64,000 nucleotides of DNA from an uncultured Prevotellaceae bacterium (GTDB lineage: Bacteria > Bacteroidota > Bacteroidia > Bacteroidales > Bacteroidaceae): contig OMZS01000012.1 in assembly GCA_900315565.1 (NCBI GenBank), forward strand, positions 56,877 through 120,876. The letters run 5' to 3'. Made by a program: the position numbers and the translations under genes. Shown here one piece after another: positions 1-8,882 of the stretch. The notes beneath the pieces were generated by a model, which was given only the letters and a program-made list of their open reading frames with translations, had not been told where the DNA came from and did not search any database. Numbering within the stretch: the stretch's first letter is position 1; every line of letters begins with the position of its first letter.

Positions 1-1
1 C

Positions 2-1003
2 GCTCAGAACCCTCAAAGCGAGAAACTGAAAGCCCTGCAGGCGGCTATGTCGAAGATAGAGAAAGACTTTGGCAAGGGCAGCATCATGAAATTGGGCGAC
101 GAGCAGATAGAGAACGTAGAGGTGATTCCCACGGGCAGCATTGCCCTGAACGCCGCGCTCGGCGTGGGCGGCTATCCCAAGGGACGCATTATTGAGATAT
201 ACGGCCCGGAGTCGAGCGGAAAAACCACCCTGGCCATCCATGCCATTGCCGAGGCGCAGAAGGCCGGCGGCATAGCTGCCTTCATTGATGCCGAGCATGC
301 CTTCGACCGTTTCTATGCTGAGAAACTGGGCGTTGACGTGAACAACCTCTACATTGCCCAGCCTGACAACGGCGAGCAGGCGCTTGAGATAGCCGACCAG
401 CTCATCCGCTCGAGTGCTGTGGATATTGTGGTGGTCGATTCGGTGGCCGCACTTACCCCGAAGAAAGAAATTGAGGGTGACATGGGCGACAACGCCGTGG
501 GACTGCATGCACGCCTCATGAGCCAGGCGCTCAGAAAACTCACCGGAACCATTTCGAAAACCAACACCACGTGCATCTTTATCAACCAGCTGCGCGAGAA
601 AATCGGCGTGATGTTCGGCAATCCCGAGACCACTACGGGCGGCAACGCGCTGAAGTTCTACGCCTCGGTGCGCCTTGACATACGCCGCGTCACCAGCATC
701 AAGGACGGCGACCAGGTGATTGGCAACCAGGTGCGCGTGAAAGTGGTGAAAAACAAGGTGGCCCCGCCTTTCCGCAAGGCCGAGTTTGAGATTATGTTTG
801 GCGAAGGCATCTCGAAGGTGGGCGAAATTGTGGACCTCGGCGTAGAGTACGGCATTGTGCAGAAGAGCGGCTCATGGTTCTCCTACCAGGGCTCAAAACT
901 GGCCCAGGGCCGCGATGCCACGAAGGCTCTGTTGCGCGACAATCCTGAGCTTTGCGACGAGCTGGAGGCTCAGATTATGGCAGCTTTGGAGGACAAAAAG
1001 TAG
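2..1003 (+). CDS. recA: RecA recombinase, 5'-truncated by window edge
   Basis: RecA forms ATP-dependent filaments on single-stranded DNA, drives strand exchange and triggers LexA-type autocleavage. The frame is open upstream of the first ATG at 47 (it reads [15 protein letters not shown] just before it), so the true start lies before base 1 and this is a partial gene. Visible motifs are Walker [10 protein letters not shown], Walker [11 protein letters not shown], and loop L2 with GNPETTTGG. The C-terminus is short (ends AALEDKK) and lacks a long acidic tail. A strong intrinsic terminator follows 55 bases after the stop. Identity is essentially certain; only the start is missing. Confidence 0.98.
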   Translation, partial: AQNPQSEKLKALQAAMSKIEKDFGKGSIMKLGDEQIENVEVIPTGSIALNAALGVGGYPKGRIIEIYGPESSGKTTLAIHAIAEAQKAGGIAAFIDAEHAFDRFYAEKLGVDVNNLYIAQPDNGEQALEIADQLIRSSAVDIVVVDSVAALTPKKEIEGDMGDNAVGLHARLMSQALRKLTGTISKTNTTCIFINQLREKIGVMFGNPETTTGGNALKFYASVRLDIRRVTSIKDGDQVIGNQVRVKVVKNKVAPPFRKAEFEIMFGEGISKVGEIVDLGVEYGIVQKSGSWFSYQGSKLAQGRDATKALLRDNPELCDELEAQIMAALEDKK

Positions 1004-1057
1004 ATTTGCGCGCCAAATCAGGTAAAAGGAAGCCGTAACGCTTCATTCTGATAAGAC

Positions 1058-1115
1058 GCTGTCAGCCAGAAAACTTCCCGTTTTGAGGAAGCTTTTTCCG
1101 GCTGACAGCTTTTTT
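1058..1115 (+). terminator. Rho-independent terminator of recA
   Basis: A perfect 10-bp stem, GCTGTCAGCC (1058-1067) with GGCTGACAGC (1100-1109), encloses a smaller CTTCC/GGAAG hairpin and is followed by six T residues. It sits just past the recA stop and isolates recA from dnaK. Confidence 0.9.
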
Positions 1116-1149
1116 ATGGCAAAACGGCAAAAAACGTCCGAAACCCCTG

Positions 1150-1322
1150 TCCCAATGGGCTGGGAACTTTTTTTCCAGAAAAATCCCATCAGCTGGGACA
1201 AAAGTCCCACCGTGTGGGACAAAAGTTCCACCGCGTGGGAAAAACTCTACCGTGTGAAATAATTATTCCACCGCGTGGAAAAAATATTCCATCGCGTGGA
1301 ATAAAAATTCCAGCCGATGGAA
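1150..1322. repeat. Phased array of short palindromes upstream of dnaK
   Basis: At least seven imperfect palindromes of about 15 bp, consensus TYCCACCGCGTGGRA, start near 1150, 1184, 1205, 1226, 1266, 1287 and 1308, with a degenerate copy near 1246. From 1184 onward the period is 20-21 bp, two turns of B-DNA. The arms change symmetrically from TCCCA/TGGGA in the first copies to TTCCA/TGGAA in the later ones, while the centre CCGCG is largely kept. Spacers are only 5-6 A/T-rich bases, so this is not a CRISPR array. It could be a multi-site operator, a chain of RNA hairpins or a genomic repeat. Confidence 0.85.
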
Positions 1323-1353
1323 TATTTCTGGAATCTTTTGTTAGAACAGCTTT

Positions 1354-1410
1354 GTGCCACAAAATACTGACAACTTGTCATACGGTTGTCAGACAGTTGG
1401 CTGTTGGCAC
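1354..1410 (+). promoter_or_regulatory. Two-step stem-loop in the dnaK leader
   Basis: An outer stem GTGCCA (1354-1359) with TGGCAC (1405-1410) surrounds an inner stem CTGACAAC (1367-1374) with GTTGTCAG (1385-1392). It lies 80 bases before the dnaK ATG with no T tract. It does not match the CIRCE element (TTAGCACTC-N9-GAGTGCTAA). A role as mRNA leader structure or protein site is inference. Confidence 0.45.
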
Positions 1411-1491
1411 ATGGTTTGTTGAAAAACAGATGGACGCTTATGTCCAGCAGAAATTGAATATTAACAAACAAATAAAAAAAGAATAAAGATT

Positions 1492-3417
1492 ATGGGAAAG
1501 ATTATTGGTATCGACTTAGGAACTACCAACAGCTGCGTAGCCGTATTCGAGGGCAACGAGCCGGTAGTCATTGCTAACAGCGAAGGCAAGCGCACAACTC
1601 CTTCGGTGGTAGGATTCGTAAAGGACGGCGAGCGCAAGGTGGGCGACCCCGCCAAGCGTCAGGCTATCACAAACCCCAAGAACACCGTCTATTCTATCAA
1701 GCGTTTCATGGGCGAGAACTGGCAGCAGACCGAGAAAGAAATCTCGCGCGTTCCTTATAATGTTGTAAACGAGGGCGGTTATCCGCGCGTTGAAATCGAA
1801 GGACGCAAATACACTCCGCAGGAAATCAGCGCCATGGTGCTGCAGAAAATGAAGAAAACGGCCGAGGACTACCTCGGACAGGAAGTGACCGACGCTGTTA
1901 TCACCGTGCCGGCATACTTCAGCGACAGCCAGCGCCAGGCCACCAAGGAGGCCGGCCAGATTGCTGGTCTGAACGTGCGCCGTATCGTCAACGAGCCTAC
2001 GGCTGCTGCCCTGGCTTACGGTGTTGACAAGGCCAACAAGGACATGAAGATTGCCGTGTTCGACCTCGGCGGCGGCACCTTCGATATTTCTATCCTGGAG
2101 TTCGGCGGCGGCGTGTTCGAGGTGCTCAGCACCAATGGTGACACCCACCTCGGCGGCGACGACTTCGACCAGGTCATCATCGACTGGCTCGTGCAGGAGT
2201 TTAAGAACGACGAGGGCGCAGACCTCTCGCAGGACCCCATGGCCATGCAGCGACTCAAGGAGGCTGCCGAGAAGGCCAAGATCGAGCTTTCTTCGAGCAC
2301 TTCCACAGAAATCAACCTGCCCTACATCATGCCAGTAGGCGGAGTGCCTAAGCACCTGGTGAAGACCCTCACCCGCGCAAAGTTTGAGCAGCTGGCTCAC
2401 GACCTCATTCAGGCTTGTCTGGCTCCCTGTCAGAAAGCCATGCAGGATGCCAAGCTCTCCAACAGCGACATTGACGAAGTCATCCTTGTGGGCGGCTCAA
2501 GCCGTATTCCCGCCGTGCAGACGCTCGTCAAGAACTACTTCGGCAAGGAGCCCTCAAAGGGTGTCAACCCCGACGAGGTGGTGGCCGTAGGTGCCAGCAT
2601 CCAGGGTGCCATTCTGAACAAGGAAGGCGGCGTGGGCGACATCGTGCTGCTCGACGTAACACCGCTGACACTGGGTATCGAGACCATGGGCGGCGTGATG
2701 ACCAAGCTCATCGATGCCAACACCACCATCCCTTGCAAGAAGAGCGAGGTGTTCTCAACAGCAGTGGATAACCAGACAGCCGTTACCATCCACGTGCTTC
2801 AGGGCGAACGCCCCATGGCCGCTCAGAACAAGAGCATCGGTCAGTTCAACCTCGAGGGCATCGCACCCGCACGCCGTGGAGTGCCTCAGATTGAAGTCAC
2901 CTTTGATATCGACGCCAACGGTATCCTCAATGTGAGCGCCAAGGACAAGGCCACAGGCAAGGAGCAGCGCATCCGCATCGAGGCCAGCAGCGGTCTGAGC
3001 GAGGACGAAATCAACCGCATGAAGGCTGAGGCCGAGCAGAACGCCGAGAACGACCGCAAGGAGCGCGAGCGCGTGGACAAGCTCAACCAGGCCGACTCGA
3101 TGATTTTCACCACCGAGAACTTCCTCAAGGACAATGGCGACAAGATTCCTGCCGACCAGAAACCGGCCATCGAATCTGCCCTCCAGACCCTGAAAGACGC
3201 TCACAAGAGCGGTGACGTCAACGCCATCGACAATGCCATCAACAACCTCAACCAGGTTATGCAGGCTGCCTCGGCACAGATGTACCAGCAGGCCGGCGGC
3301 GCACAGCCCGGTGGCCAGGGCTTCAACGGCGGTGGTCAGCAATATCAGGGCGGCCAGCAGTCTCAGTCGAATCCCAATGACGATGTCCAGGATGCCGACT
3401 TCGAGGAGGTCCACTAG
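1492..3417 (+). CDS. dnaK: Chaperone DnaK (Hsp70)
   Basis: Hsp70 chaperone: an N-terminal ATPase that cycles with DnaJ and GrpE, and a C-terminal peptide-binding domain. Seen: [13 protein letters not shown] at residue 5, the phosphate-2 motif [12 protein letters not shown] near 190, the adenosine motif [11 protein letters not shown] near 333, the substrate-binding domain from about 385, a helical lid, a Gly/Gln-rich linker and the conserved acidic end [11 protein letters not shown]. At 641 residues it is the usual length. ATG at 1492 gives the canonical N-terminus [10 protein letters not shown]. It stands alone between two terminators; grpE and dnaJ are not adjacent. The upstream palindromes and leader hairpin are the only visible candidates for control. 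Confidence 0.98.
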   Translation: MGKIIGIDLGTTNSCVAVFEGNEPVVIANSEGKRTTPSVVGFVKDGERKVGDPAKRQAITNPKNTVYSIKRFMGENWQQTEKEISRVPYNVVNEGGYPRVEIEGRKYTPQEISAMVLQKMKKTAEDYLGQEVTDAVITVPAYFSDSQRQATKEAGQIAGLNVRRIVNEPTAAALAYGVDKANKDMKIAVFDLGGGTFDISILEFGGGVFEVLSTNGDTHLGGDDFDQVIIDWLVQEFKNDEGADLSQDPMAMQRLKEAAEKAKIELSSSTSTEINLPYIMPVGGVPKHLVKTLTRAKFEQLAHDLIQACLAPCQKAMQDAKLSNSDIDEVILVGGSSRIPAVQTLVKNYFGKEPSKGVNPDEVVAVGASIQGAILNKEGGVGDIVLLDVTPLTLGIETMGGVMTKLIDANTTIPCKKSEVFSTAVDNQTAVTIHVLQGERPMAAQNKSIGQFNLEGIAPARRGVPQIEVTFDIDANGILNVSAKDKATGKEQRIRIEASSGLSEDEINRMKAEAEQNAENDRKERERVDKLNQADSMIFTTENFLKDNGDKIPADQKPAIESALQTLKDAHKSGDVNAIDNAINNLNQVMQAASAQMYQQAGGAQPGGQGFNGGGQQYQGGQQSQSNPNDDVQDADFEEVH

Positions 3418-3436
3418 TTCAAAGATAACAAACAAT

Positions 3437-3483
3437 AAACAGAAATCCCGTATAACGCAAGTAGTTATGCGGGATTTCTGTTT
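3437..3483. terminator. Bidirectional terminator between dnaK and the convergent gene
   Basis: A nearly perfect 20-bp stem, 3437-3456 with 3464-3483, with a 7-base loop; arms begin AAACAGAAATCCCG and end CGGGATTTCTGTTT. T-rich ends on both strands suit termination of dnaK (plus) and of the DUF6155-like gene (minus). Confidence 0.85.
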
Positions 3484-3528
3484 GTGGCCTTACCTCAATA
3501 TGCTTATTCTGTCTTCTTTACGGATATG

Positions 3529-4053
3529 TCAATCTTCAGGAAAATACTCATAATATATACCTGCAATGGTATCAGCAAATCCCCACCCGCATGGCGAAGC
3601 CCATTCCACACACTGCTTCAAACGGGGCTTGAAAAGCTCCAACATATTGTTCTTGGCAATAAATGCCATGGTCTTCTCGAAGTTGTTTTCAACGGATGTG
3701 TAATACTGCTCCCACATGTCCCCATAGTCATAAGTAAACTGGCATGCGTTCTCAACATAGCAAACCATCAAATCCGCCAGTTTTTCTGGAGAAGGCTTCA
3801 ATTTCTTATAATCAGAAACAGCCTTCCGACAAACCGAGAATCGCGTCTTAGGTTCCCTACTGCTTTTCGCCGGATAGAATTCTTCCGTGATGATTTTCTT
3901 ATACTCTTCCAGCTTCCCGGTTTCGTCGGGATTTGCGAAGAACTCCAGATACTCTTTCGCTTCTTTGCGAGCATCATACATTTCCAGAACCATGCCAATG
4001 ATTTCTTCCTTTGGCATGGCCATAAGTGTTTTCTTTACCGTTGCTTTTGACAT
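3529..4053 (-). CDS. DUF6155-like protein
   Basis: A 174-residue soluble, helical protein with no signal peptide or membrane segment. The N-terminus (MSKATVKKTLMAMPKEEIIG, then MVLEMYDARKEAKEYLEFF) resembles the DUF6155 family as I remember it; function unknown. It is the last gene of a minus-strand group: helicase, metallopeptidase, NUDIX, then this gene after a 65-base gap, so co-transcription is possible but not certain. It converges on dnaK and ends at the shared terminator. I see no catalytic motif. Confidence 0.8.
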   Translation of the reverse strand: MSKATVKKTLMAMPKEEIIGMVLEMYDARKEAKEYLEFFANPDETGKLEEYKKIITEEFYPAKSSREPKTRFSVCRKAVSDYKKLKPSPEKLADLMVCYVENACQFTYDYGDMWEQYYTSVENNFEKTMAFIAKNNMLELFKPRLKQCVEWASPCGWGFADTIAGIYYEYFPED

Positions 4054-4118
4054 ATCAATCCTTTTTATCTTGCATCAAATGATTTTTTACTAATTCTTAT
4101 CTTGCTTTATTCTCATAT

Positions 4119-4541
4119 TCAGCAGGGATCTCCTCTGCTGCCATCATTGGCATTTTCTTTCAAGCATTTTAATTCTTGGATCACTTTTAAATCAGCAGGC
4201 AACCATCTAACGTTTTCGAGTTCATTCTTTGTCAGCCACTTTGCAGCCTCATGCTCGTTCAGATGTAGCGCCTCAGTAAGCAGTGAACAAATGTAACAAT
4301 GCATGGTCAGATGGAATTTTGGGTAGTCGTATTCCACCGTACATAAGTATTTATCCACGCTGATCTCCGTAGAAAGTTCTTCACGTATCTCTCGTTTCAG
4401 CGCTTCCTCTGGTGTTTCCCCTGCCTCCATTTTCCCGCCAGGGAACTCCCACCAGTCTTTCCAGTCGCCATATCCGCGCTGCGAGGCGAATATCTTATCA
4501 CCTTTGCGGATTATCGCTGCTACGACTTCTATTTGCTTCAT
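4119..4541 (-). CDS. NUDIX (deoxy)nucleoside triphosphate pyrophosphohydrolase
   Basis: MutT-like hydrolase that should convert damaged or surplus (d)NTPs to monophosphate plus pyrophosphate. The Nudix box GX5EX7REUXEEXGU is present as GGKMEAGE...REIREEL around residues 34-56, and the start MKQIEVVAAIIRKGDKIFA is typical of the MutT/CTP pyrophosphohydrolase branch. At 140 residues it is full length. It follows the metallopeptidase gene by 14 bases on the same strand, which suggests an operon with the helicase. Substrate (8-oxo-dGTP or other) cannot be read from sequence. Confidence 0.93.
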   Translation of the reverse strand: MKQIEVVAAIIRKGDKIFASQRGYGDWKDWWEFPGGKMEAGETPEEALKREIREELSTEISVDKYLCTVEYDYPKFHLTMHCYICSLLTEALHLNEHEAAKWLTKNELENVRWLPADLKVIQELKCLKENANDGSRGDPC

Positions 4542-4555
4542 ATTTCTCTAATAGA

Positions 4556-5119
4556 TTATTTACAGACATGTTCACCCATCGCTATCCTGCGAGTTTCCTT
4601 TCGTGCGTCCCTCCACTTTGGATAGTATTTGTTCATCAACGCATGGAAACGGACATTATGGCTAGGTTCTAACAAGTGACATAGTTCGTGAACCACGACA
4701 TGCTCGACACACCGATTTGGAAGCAACAGCAGATATGTAGAAAAGCAAATGCTACGTTCTTTCACGTTGCACATACCCCAACGAGATATCATCGGCTTAT
4801 AACGGATAGAGGACGGTATGACACCAATAACTTCCGTATAATGTTCCATCAGAGGCTCAATCAACGCTCTTACTTTTTCCGTTGCCTCAACCTTTTGAGG
4901 CTTCGTGGTCAACGGCAGTTGATTGAAGAAGTCTATTCGCTGCTTCTGTCGCTCAGTGGTCTTCTTTCTTGCCTCAACTATCCATTCCTGATGCTGTAAG
5001 ATAAACGCTTCAATTTCTTCTTTTGACATACCGATAGGAGCAGACACGTGCACGTCGCCATTCTTAACGATGCGCATCGACAACCTGCCAGTCCGTCTGT
5101 ATGTCAATTGTATATTCAT
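4556..5119 (-). CDS. YgjP-type zinc metallopeptidase (DUF45/M48-like)
   Basis: A small zincin-like protein of 187 residues. It carries the HExxH motif VVHELCHLLEP followed by the conserved HNVRFHALMNKYYP, and KPMISRWGMCN upstream, the signature of YgjP/DUF45 proteins often annotated as M48 family metallopeptidase. No signal peptide, so cytoplasmic. It starts 10 bases after the helicase stop and ends 14 bases before the NUDIX start. YgjP-like proteins are often found beside restriction or helicase genes; the physiological substrate is unknown. Confidence 0.92.
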   Translation of the reverse strand: MNIQLTYRRTGRLSMRIVKNGDVHVSAPIGMSKEEIEAFILQHQEWIVEARKKTTERQKQRIDFFNQLPLTTKPQKVEATEKVRALIEPLMEHYTEVIGVIPSSIRYKPMISRWGMCNVKERSICFSTYLLLLPNRCVEHVVVHELCHLLEPSHNVRFHALMNKYYPKWRDARKETRRIAMGEHVCK

Positions 5120-5129
5120 AGTCTTTTTC

Positions 5130-7910
5130 TTAATTTGTCAAACCAAAATCGTATTGCAGATAGTCAGGTAACTCTTCTTCCATGTGGATATCGAAGATAA
5201 AAGTACGTTTACGTTCTTCATTTTGAGATTGCCTTGGATTATCCAAATGGCCAATACCAACGTATGTAAATGGTAGGGTGATGCCGTTTTCACTTTCTAC
5301 CTTACGTATAAACAAATGTGTGTACTTACTATTCTTCAATTTATTCAATTCGCCATCGCTTATGTTTGCCTTACATTCCCATTGGAAAACTGAAGGTTCG
5401 AGGAACTTATCTTTGTAGTTCAGATGTTCCATTCCTTCTACAACATCCTTCTTGATGGAAGCGAAAATATATACATCGCCTTCTGTGCCATAATATGTGC
5501 CCACAGCTGTATAACCTGGATTAATACACCTTTTTATCTGGACCTGGTCATACCTGTAGTCGTTCCAAAGAAGAAACATTCCAGTATTATTAGCATAGTC
5601 AGCTTTATATTTGGTTAATCCATATTCGAGAAGATCTAACAGAAAATTTTTAAACTCATTGTTCAGTTCACATCCCAAGCTGATAGTGTCACTATCTATA
5701 ATGACAGTATGACTCTTCGCCAAATATTCCAATGCGTGAGAAAATTCTACTTCATTATAATTCTGGACTTCATACTTGACCTTTTCTTCTATCAAACTAA
5801 TACTGCTATCGCCTTCAAGCAGGAATTTGCAAATCAAATAGTCATGAGGACGTACCAATTGCAACAGCCCTGACAAATAGTTAATGACATTTTCTTGCTC
5901 AGCGTTGAACTCCACCAAATTCTCTTCCTCAATACCTTTCAAAAAGCCATAATAGGAATTTGTTTTCCTGTTGCTTATCTTAATCTGCATGAACTTTAGC
6001 AAATCTGGAGCACTGTCACTATTCAGATAGTCCATGTGTTTAGGATAGGTGGGAGAATTGATGTACTTCTTGAAGTTGTTGTAGTCTTGCTTCATGTATT
6101 TGAGACTATAGAAATTCTCGTTCTCCACATAGTTCAAAATTTCTTCCTTCGATAGACTGTCAATATTGATTTCCACGCCATACTGCTCTAATCCTAGAGG
6201 TTTGAAATCATCCCTAACCAATGCCACCAGCAGTCGTTTTTCCATGACAAACTTTTGAGCCAAGCCACCTAAAGCCAGTGCAATCTGCGCACTGCGTTTA
6301 TAGTTGTTACCAATAAAGTCCAAAACTGGGACATAGTCCTTGTTGTCATACTTTCGCAATCCACGACCCAACTGCTGAATAAAGATGGTTGAAGACTCTG
6401 TAGGACGCAGGAATAATACCATGTTTACGCCTGGTATATCTACTCCTTCATTAAGAATATCAACAGCACAAAGCACCTCCAAAGTGCCTTCTCTGTCACT
6501 CTGTAAATCTTCGTAAGCTCTTACGCGTTCTCCTGTGTCGTTCTTGCCCGTCAGATATGCCGTCTTATAATATGACTCTAGAGCCTCGGCCATCATCTTT
6601 GCATGTGATACCGTCTTACAGAAAGCTAGTGCCTTAAGTTTTTGGTTGGGAACACGATGCTTCTCGATATGCTCCACTACAAACTCACAATGTTCCTCAG
6701 TTACAAACTGTGAAATCATTCTACGCTCATTTTCTTTGGAGAAGTCAACCCGGTCGTCACGTATACCATAATATTTGAATGGTACAATCAAGTCGTTGAC
6801 CAAGGCATCACGAAGTCTCAATTCGTATGGGACATTGTTTCCAAATAATTCATAGACATCCTGATTGTCCATACGTTCAGGCGTAGCTGTCAAGCCTAGC
6901 AAAAACTCTGGTTCAAAGTAGTCAATGATTTTCTTGTAGGAATCAGCAGCGGCATGATGACATTCGTCAATGATGATATAGTCGAACTGTTTCTTGTCAA
7001 ACAATTCCAATGACCTACACATCGAAACGTTCGTTGAGAATAGGAAAGATGCGTCCAAATCCTTATGCTCGCCAGTGTATTCGCCCATGAAAACATCTCC
7101 ACCGAATACGGTTTGAAATGTAGAGAAAGAACGTTTAAGTATTGAACCTTCATGAACAATATACAAAAGATGCTCTGGTGAGAAATTCAACGCATCAAAG
7201 GCTGCCAGATATGTTTTACCACTGCCCGTTGCTGCAACAACGAGTGCTTTGTCTTGTCCCATCGCTCTATAACGATTCAGTTCACGCAGGGCCTTTCTTT
7301 GCATAAAGTTGGGCTTAATCTCGTGTGAAGCCAAGTCATAATCCATATCCCAACGTTCAATAGCGAAATTCAGTCGTTGGGCATATTTGTTAATCAAAGC
7401 AATATCCAACGTCAGGGTCTTCTCCCACAGAATATCAAATTCCTCTTTGGCATTCATAAGAGTTTTATCGTCATTGGAGACTCTAAGCATCATGTCCCAC
7501 TCTATATTCTTCAGCAGTGCAAACCTCGTGATGTTTGAAGAACCAATAATCAACTCCGATTCTACACCATAATCAAATAGATACCCTTTTGAATGGAAGC
7601 CGTACTTTTCGTAGTTTTTTTCATCGTAGAAACAATCATAATCCAGATGACACTCAAAGTTAGGATGATTAGCCAGGCCCAAAAAGAATTTCAAAGACTC
7701 TACATCCGTAAAGTTTTGATAGGTTGTCGTTATCAGCTTTCCTTCCACACCGCGTTCAATGGCTGCCTTAATATCTTGCGATAGTAAAACGAGACCTGCT
7801 CTTTTTATGAAACTAACTGAAAAGCGGAATGACTGACATGTTCTTAGACTTTGCTTGATTTTGTCTAAGAATGTTTGCTTTGAATAGTTTGTTAAGAACA
7901 GTGATTCCAT
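5130..7910 (-). CDS. PLD-domain / superfamily II helicase / DUF3427 protein
   Basis: A 926-residue multidomain protein. Residues 1-170 form a phospholipase D-like nuclease domain (FHSKGYLFD near 105 and IIGSSNITRF near 121-130, the H-x-K...GSSN half-site). A superfamily II helicase core follows: Walker A AATGSGKTYLA near 226, DECH box IIDECHHAA at about 315, LGLTATPERMD, and motif VI QQLGRGLRKYD. The last third (about 650-920) matches the DUF3427 region found after this core. Expected role: ATP-driven translocation on nucleic acid coupled to cleavage, in DNA repair or anti-phage defence; the role is inference. First gene of a tight minus-strand operon with the metallopeptidase and NUDIX genes. 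AT-rich relative to dnaK. Confidence 0.93.
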   Translation of the reverse strand: MESLFLTNYSKQTFLDKIKQSLRTCQSFRFSVSFIKRAGLVLLSQDIKAAIERGVEGKLITTTYQNFTDVESLKFFLGLANHPNFECHLDYDCFYDEKNYEKYGFHSKGYLFDYGVESELIIGSSNITRFALLKNIEWDMMLRVSNDDKTLMNAKEEFDILWEKTLTLDIALINKYAQRLNFAIERWDMDYDLASHEIKPNFMQRKALRELNRYRAMGQDKALVVAATGSGKTYLAAFDALNFSPEHLLYIVHEGSILKRSFSTFQTVFGGDVFMGEYTGEHKDLDASFLFSTNVSMCRSLELFDKKQFDYIIIDECHHAAADSYKKIIDYFEPEFLLGLTATPERMDNQDVYELFGNNVPYELRLRDALVNDLIVPFKYYGIRDDRVDFSKENERRMISQFVTEEHCEFVVEHIEKHRVPNQKLKALAFCKTVSHAKMMAEALESYYKTAYLTGKNDTGERVRAYEDLQSDREGTLEVLCAVDILNEGVDIPGVNMVLFLRPTESSTIFIQQLGRGLRKYDNKDYVPVLDFIGNNYKRSAQIALALGGLAQKFVMEKRLLVALVRDDFKPLGLEQYGVEINIDSLSKEEILNYVENENFYSLKYMKQDYNNFKKYINSPTYPKHMDYLNSDSAPDLLKFMQIKISNRKTNSYYGFLKGIEEENLVEFNAEQENVINYLSGLLQLVRPHDYLICKFLLEGDSSISLIEEKVKYEVQNYNEVEFSHALEYLAKSHTVIIDSDTISLGCELNNEFKNFLLDLLEYGLTKYKADYANNTGMFLLWNDYRYDQVQIKRCINPGYTAVGTYYGTEGDVYIFASIKKDVVEGMEHLNYKDKFLEPSVFQWECKANISDGELNKLKNSKYTHLFIRKVESENGITLPFTYVGIGHLDNPRQSQNEERKRTFIFDIHMEEELPDYLQYDFGLTN

Positions 7911-8144
7911 AATCTGTTACTTTCTCGTTTGTTTATTATGTTTAATATCTGACAAACACCTTGTCACGATGGCTCGCCAAAAAGGATTGTTCTTTGGTCA
8001 TCTTGACTACTTATTGCCCACCTCTTTTATTTTGTTTCCTTTGACAGAAGAAATTGCTTGTATTCTCTTACACGTAGTACTTTTTATCCACCTCTAACAA
8101 ATCTTATATGTGTGTCCATATTGCAGAACATGTTATTCACTATT
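7911..8144. other. Gene-free AT-rich stretch upstream of the helicase gene
   Basis: No plausible protein on either strand and no clear consensus promoter. It presumably contains the promoter of the minus-strand helicase operon; a partial CAAANNTA-type element (CAAATCTT near 8098) is the closest match I see. Confidence 0.4.
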
Positions 8145-8354
8145 TTAGAGGCTTTTATTCATCAGGCGTTTTGTTTTCCGCAACTCCTTTTGCAAGAGTT
8201 GCGCCCGCTTAGCCAATTGCTCTTGGCCTATTCTACGTCTATCTACGTCCTTGTTTCGACCTTCGAACGACAACGGAACGACCTCGCTACGATACGCCTT
8301 GGACACGCCTCCAACGCGCCAGTCTGTCTGACCTGTATATGTTCTGTTCGTCAT
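8145..8354 (-). CDS. Small basic hypothetical protein
   Basis: A 69-residue frame starting MTNRTYTGQTDWRVGG and ending in a lysine/arginine-rich predicted helix (QLLQKELRKTKRLMNKSL). It has no cysteine or membrane segment, and the local GC content is higher than the AT-rich flanks, which is what favours coding. I do not recognise a family. It lies 234 bases upstream of the helicase on the same strand. An overlapping plus-strand frame (8058-8384) is Leu/Cys-rich and looks like a shadow. Confidence 0.42.
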   Translation of the reverse strand: MTNRTYTGQTDWRVGGVSKAYRSEVVPLSFEGRNKDVDRRRIGQEQLAKRAQLLQKELRKTKRLMNKSL

Positions 8355-8607
8355 CTTGTATCTTTATGTTTCATTTTATGTTAAAACTTAACTCGTTTTT
8401 TATTCTCATGTTAAAGAATCTGTGTTTTTTAAACTCGTACTTCTTTACGTGTTATCATTTCACAATTTCATTAACATGAACAGATTCTATCACCTCTGCT
8501 GGTTCAGTTGCTTAATACTGGCCAAACTCAATGAATAGATTCATGAGCCGGATTTGCTATGTCTTGATTGCTCATATTAAGTATCTATTTTACTTCTATT
8601 CGTCATC
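8355..8607. other. Gene-free AT-rich stretch
   Basis: Low-complexity AT-rich sequence with no convincing frame. Contains a near-palindrome ATGAATAGATTCAT around 8531-8544. Nothing else recognised. Confidence 0.4.
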
Positions 8608-8769
8608 TTACAATCTATTCATCAACTGGGGACAAACTGGGGACAAACTGGGGACAAACTGGGGACAGAACAGGGACAAGACTTGTGACAAAGCTTGTGA
8701 CAAACTTGTGACGTCATCTTCTGAAGAGACCATACGCAGCAGTTCTTGTATTTCGTCTTTTGTTATCAT
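8608..8769 (-). pseudogene. Possible relic with AlbA_2-like N-terminus and repeat-encoded tail
   Basis: A 53-residue minus-strand frame below usual calling length. Its first 12 residues, MITKDEIQELLR, resemble the start of Bacteroidetes AlbA_2 (Schlafen-type) ATP-binding proteins. The rest is encoded by the 11-bp tandem repeats and is Ser/Leu/Pro-rich. The expected continuation of such a protein is absent. Either a decayed gene fragment or a chance frame. Confidence 0.3.
8626..8712. repeat. Two adjacent 11-bp tandem repeats
   Basis: Four copies of GGGGACAAACT (8628 to about 8671, the last degenerate as GGGGACAGAAC) pass into two to three copies of ACTTGTGACAA ending near 8712. The period of 11 keeps shifting reading frame, so a translated copy would be read as a 33-base superperiod. 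Confidence 0.85.
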
Positions 8770-8882
8770 TTGACTTCGTCTTCTTCTTTCTTGTAAGGCA
8801 TAGCCAAAGCAATCTTTGACTCTGCTCTTGCTTCGTGCGTCATTTCGACTTATTTCTCTTGAATGAATTCTTCCTGTCTCAC

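Noticed and set aside
1150-1322. CRISPR array
   Set aside because: Units are palindromes with 5-6 base A/T spacers, not direct repeats with 25-40 base unique spacers, and no cas genes are present.
1214-1486. 90-codon frame before dnaK
   Set aside because: It translates the palindrome array (repeated IPSRG-type residues) and the leader hairpin; repeat-driven, not a gene.
8531-8773. 80-codon plus-strand frame through the 11-bp repeats
   Set aside because: Its repetitive part (GDKLGTNWGQ) is simply the repeat translated; the non-repeat ends have no protein-like features. The minus-strand frame has a better N-terminal match.
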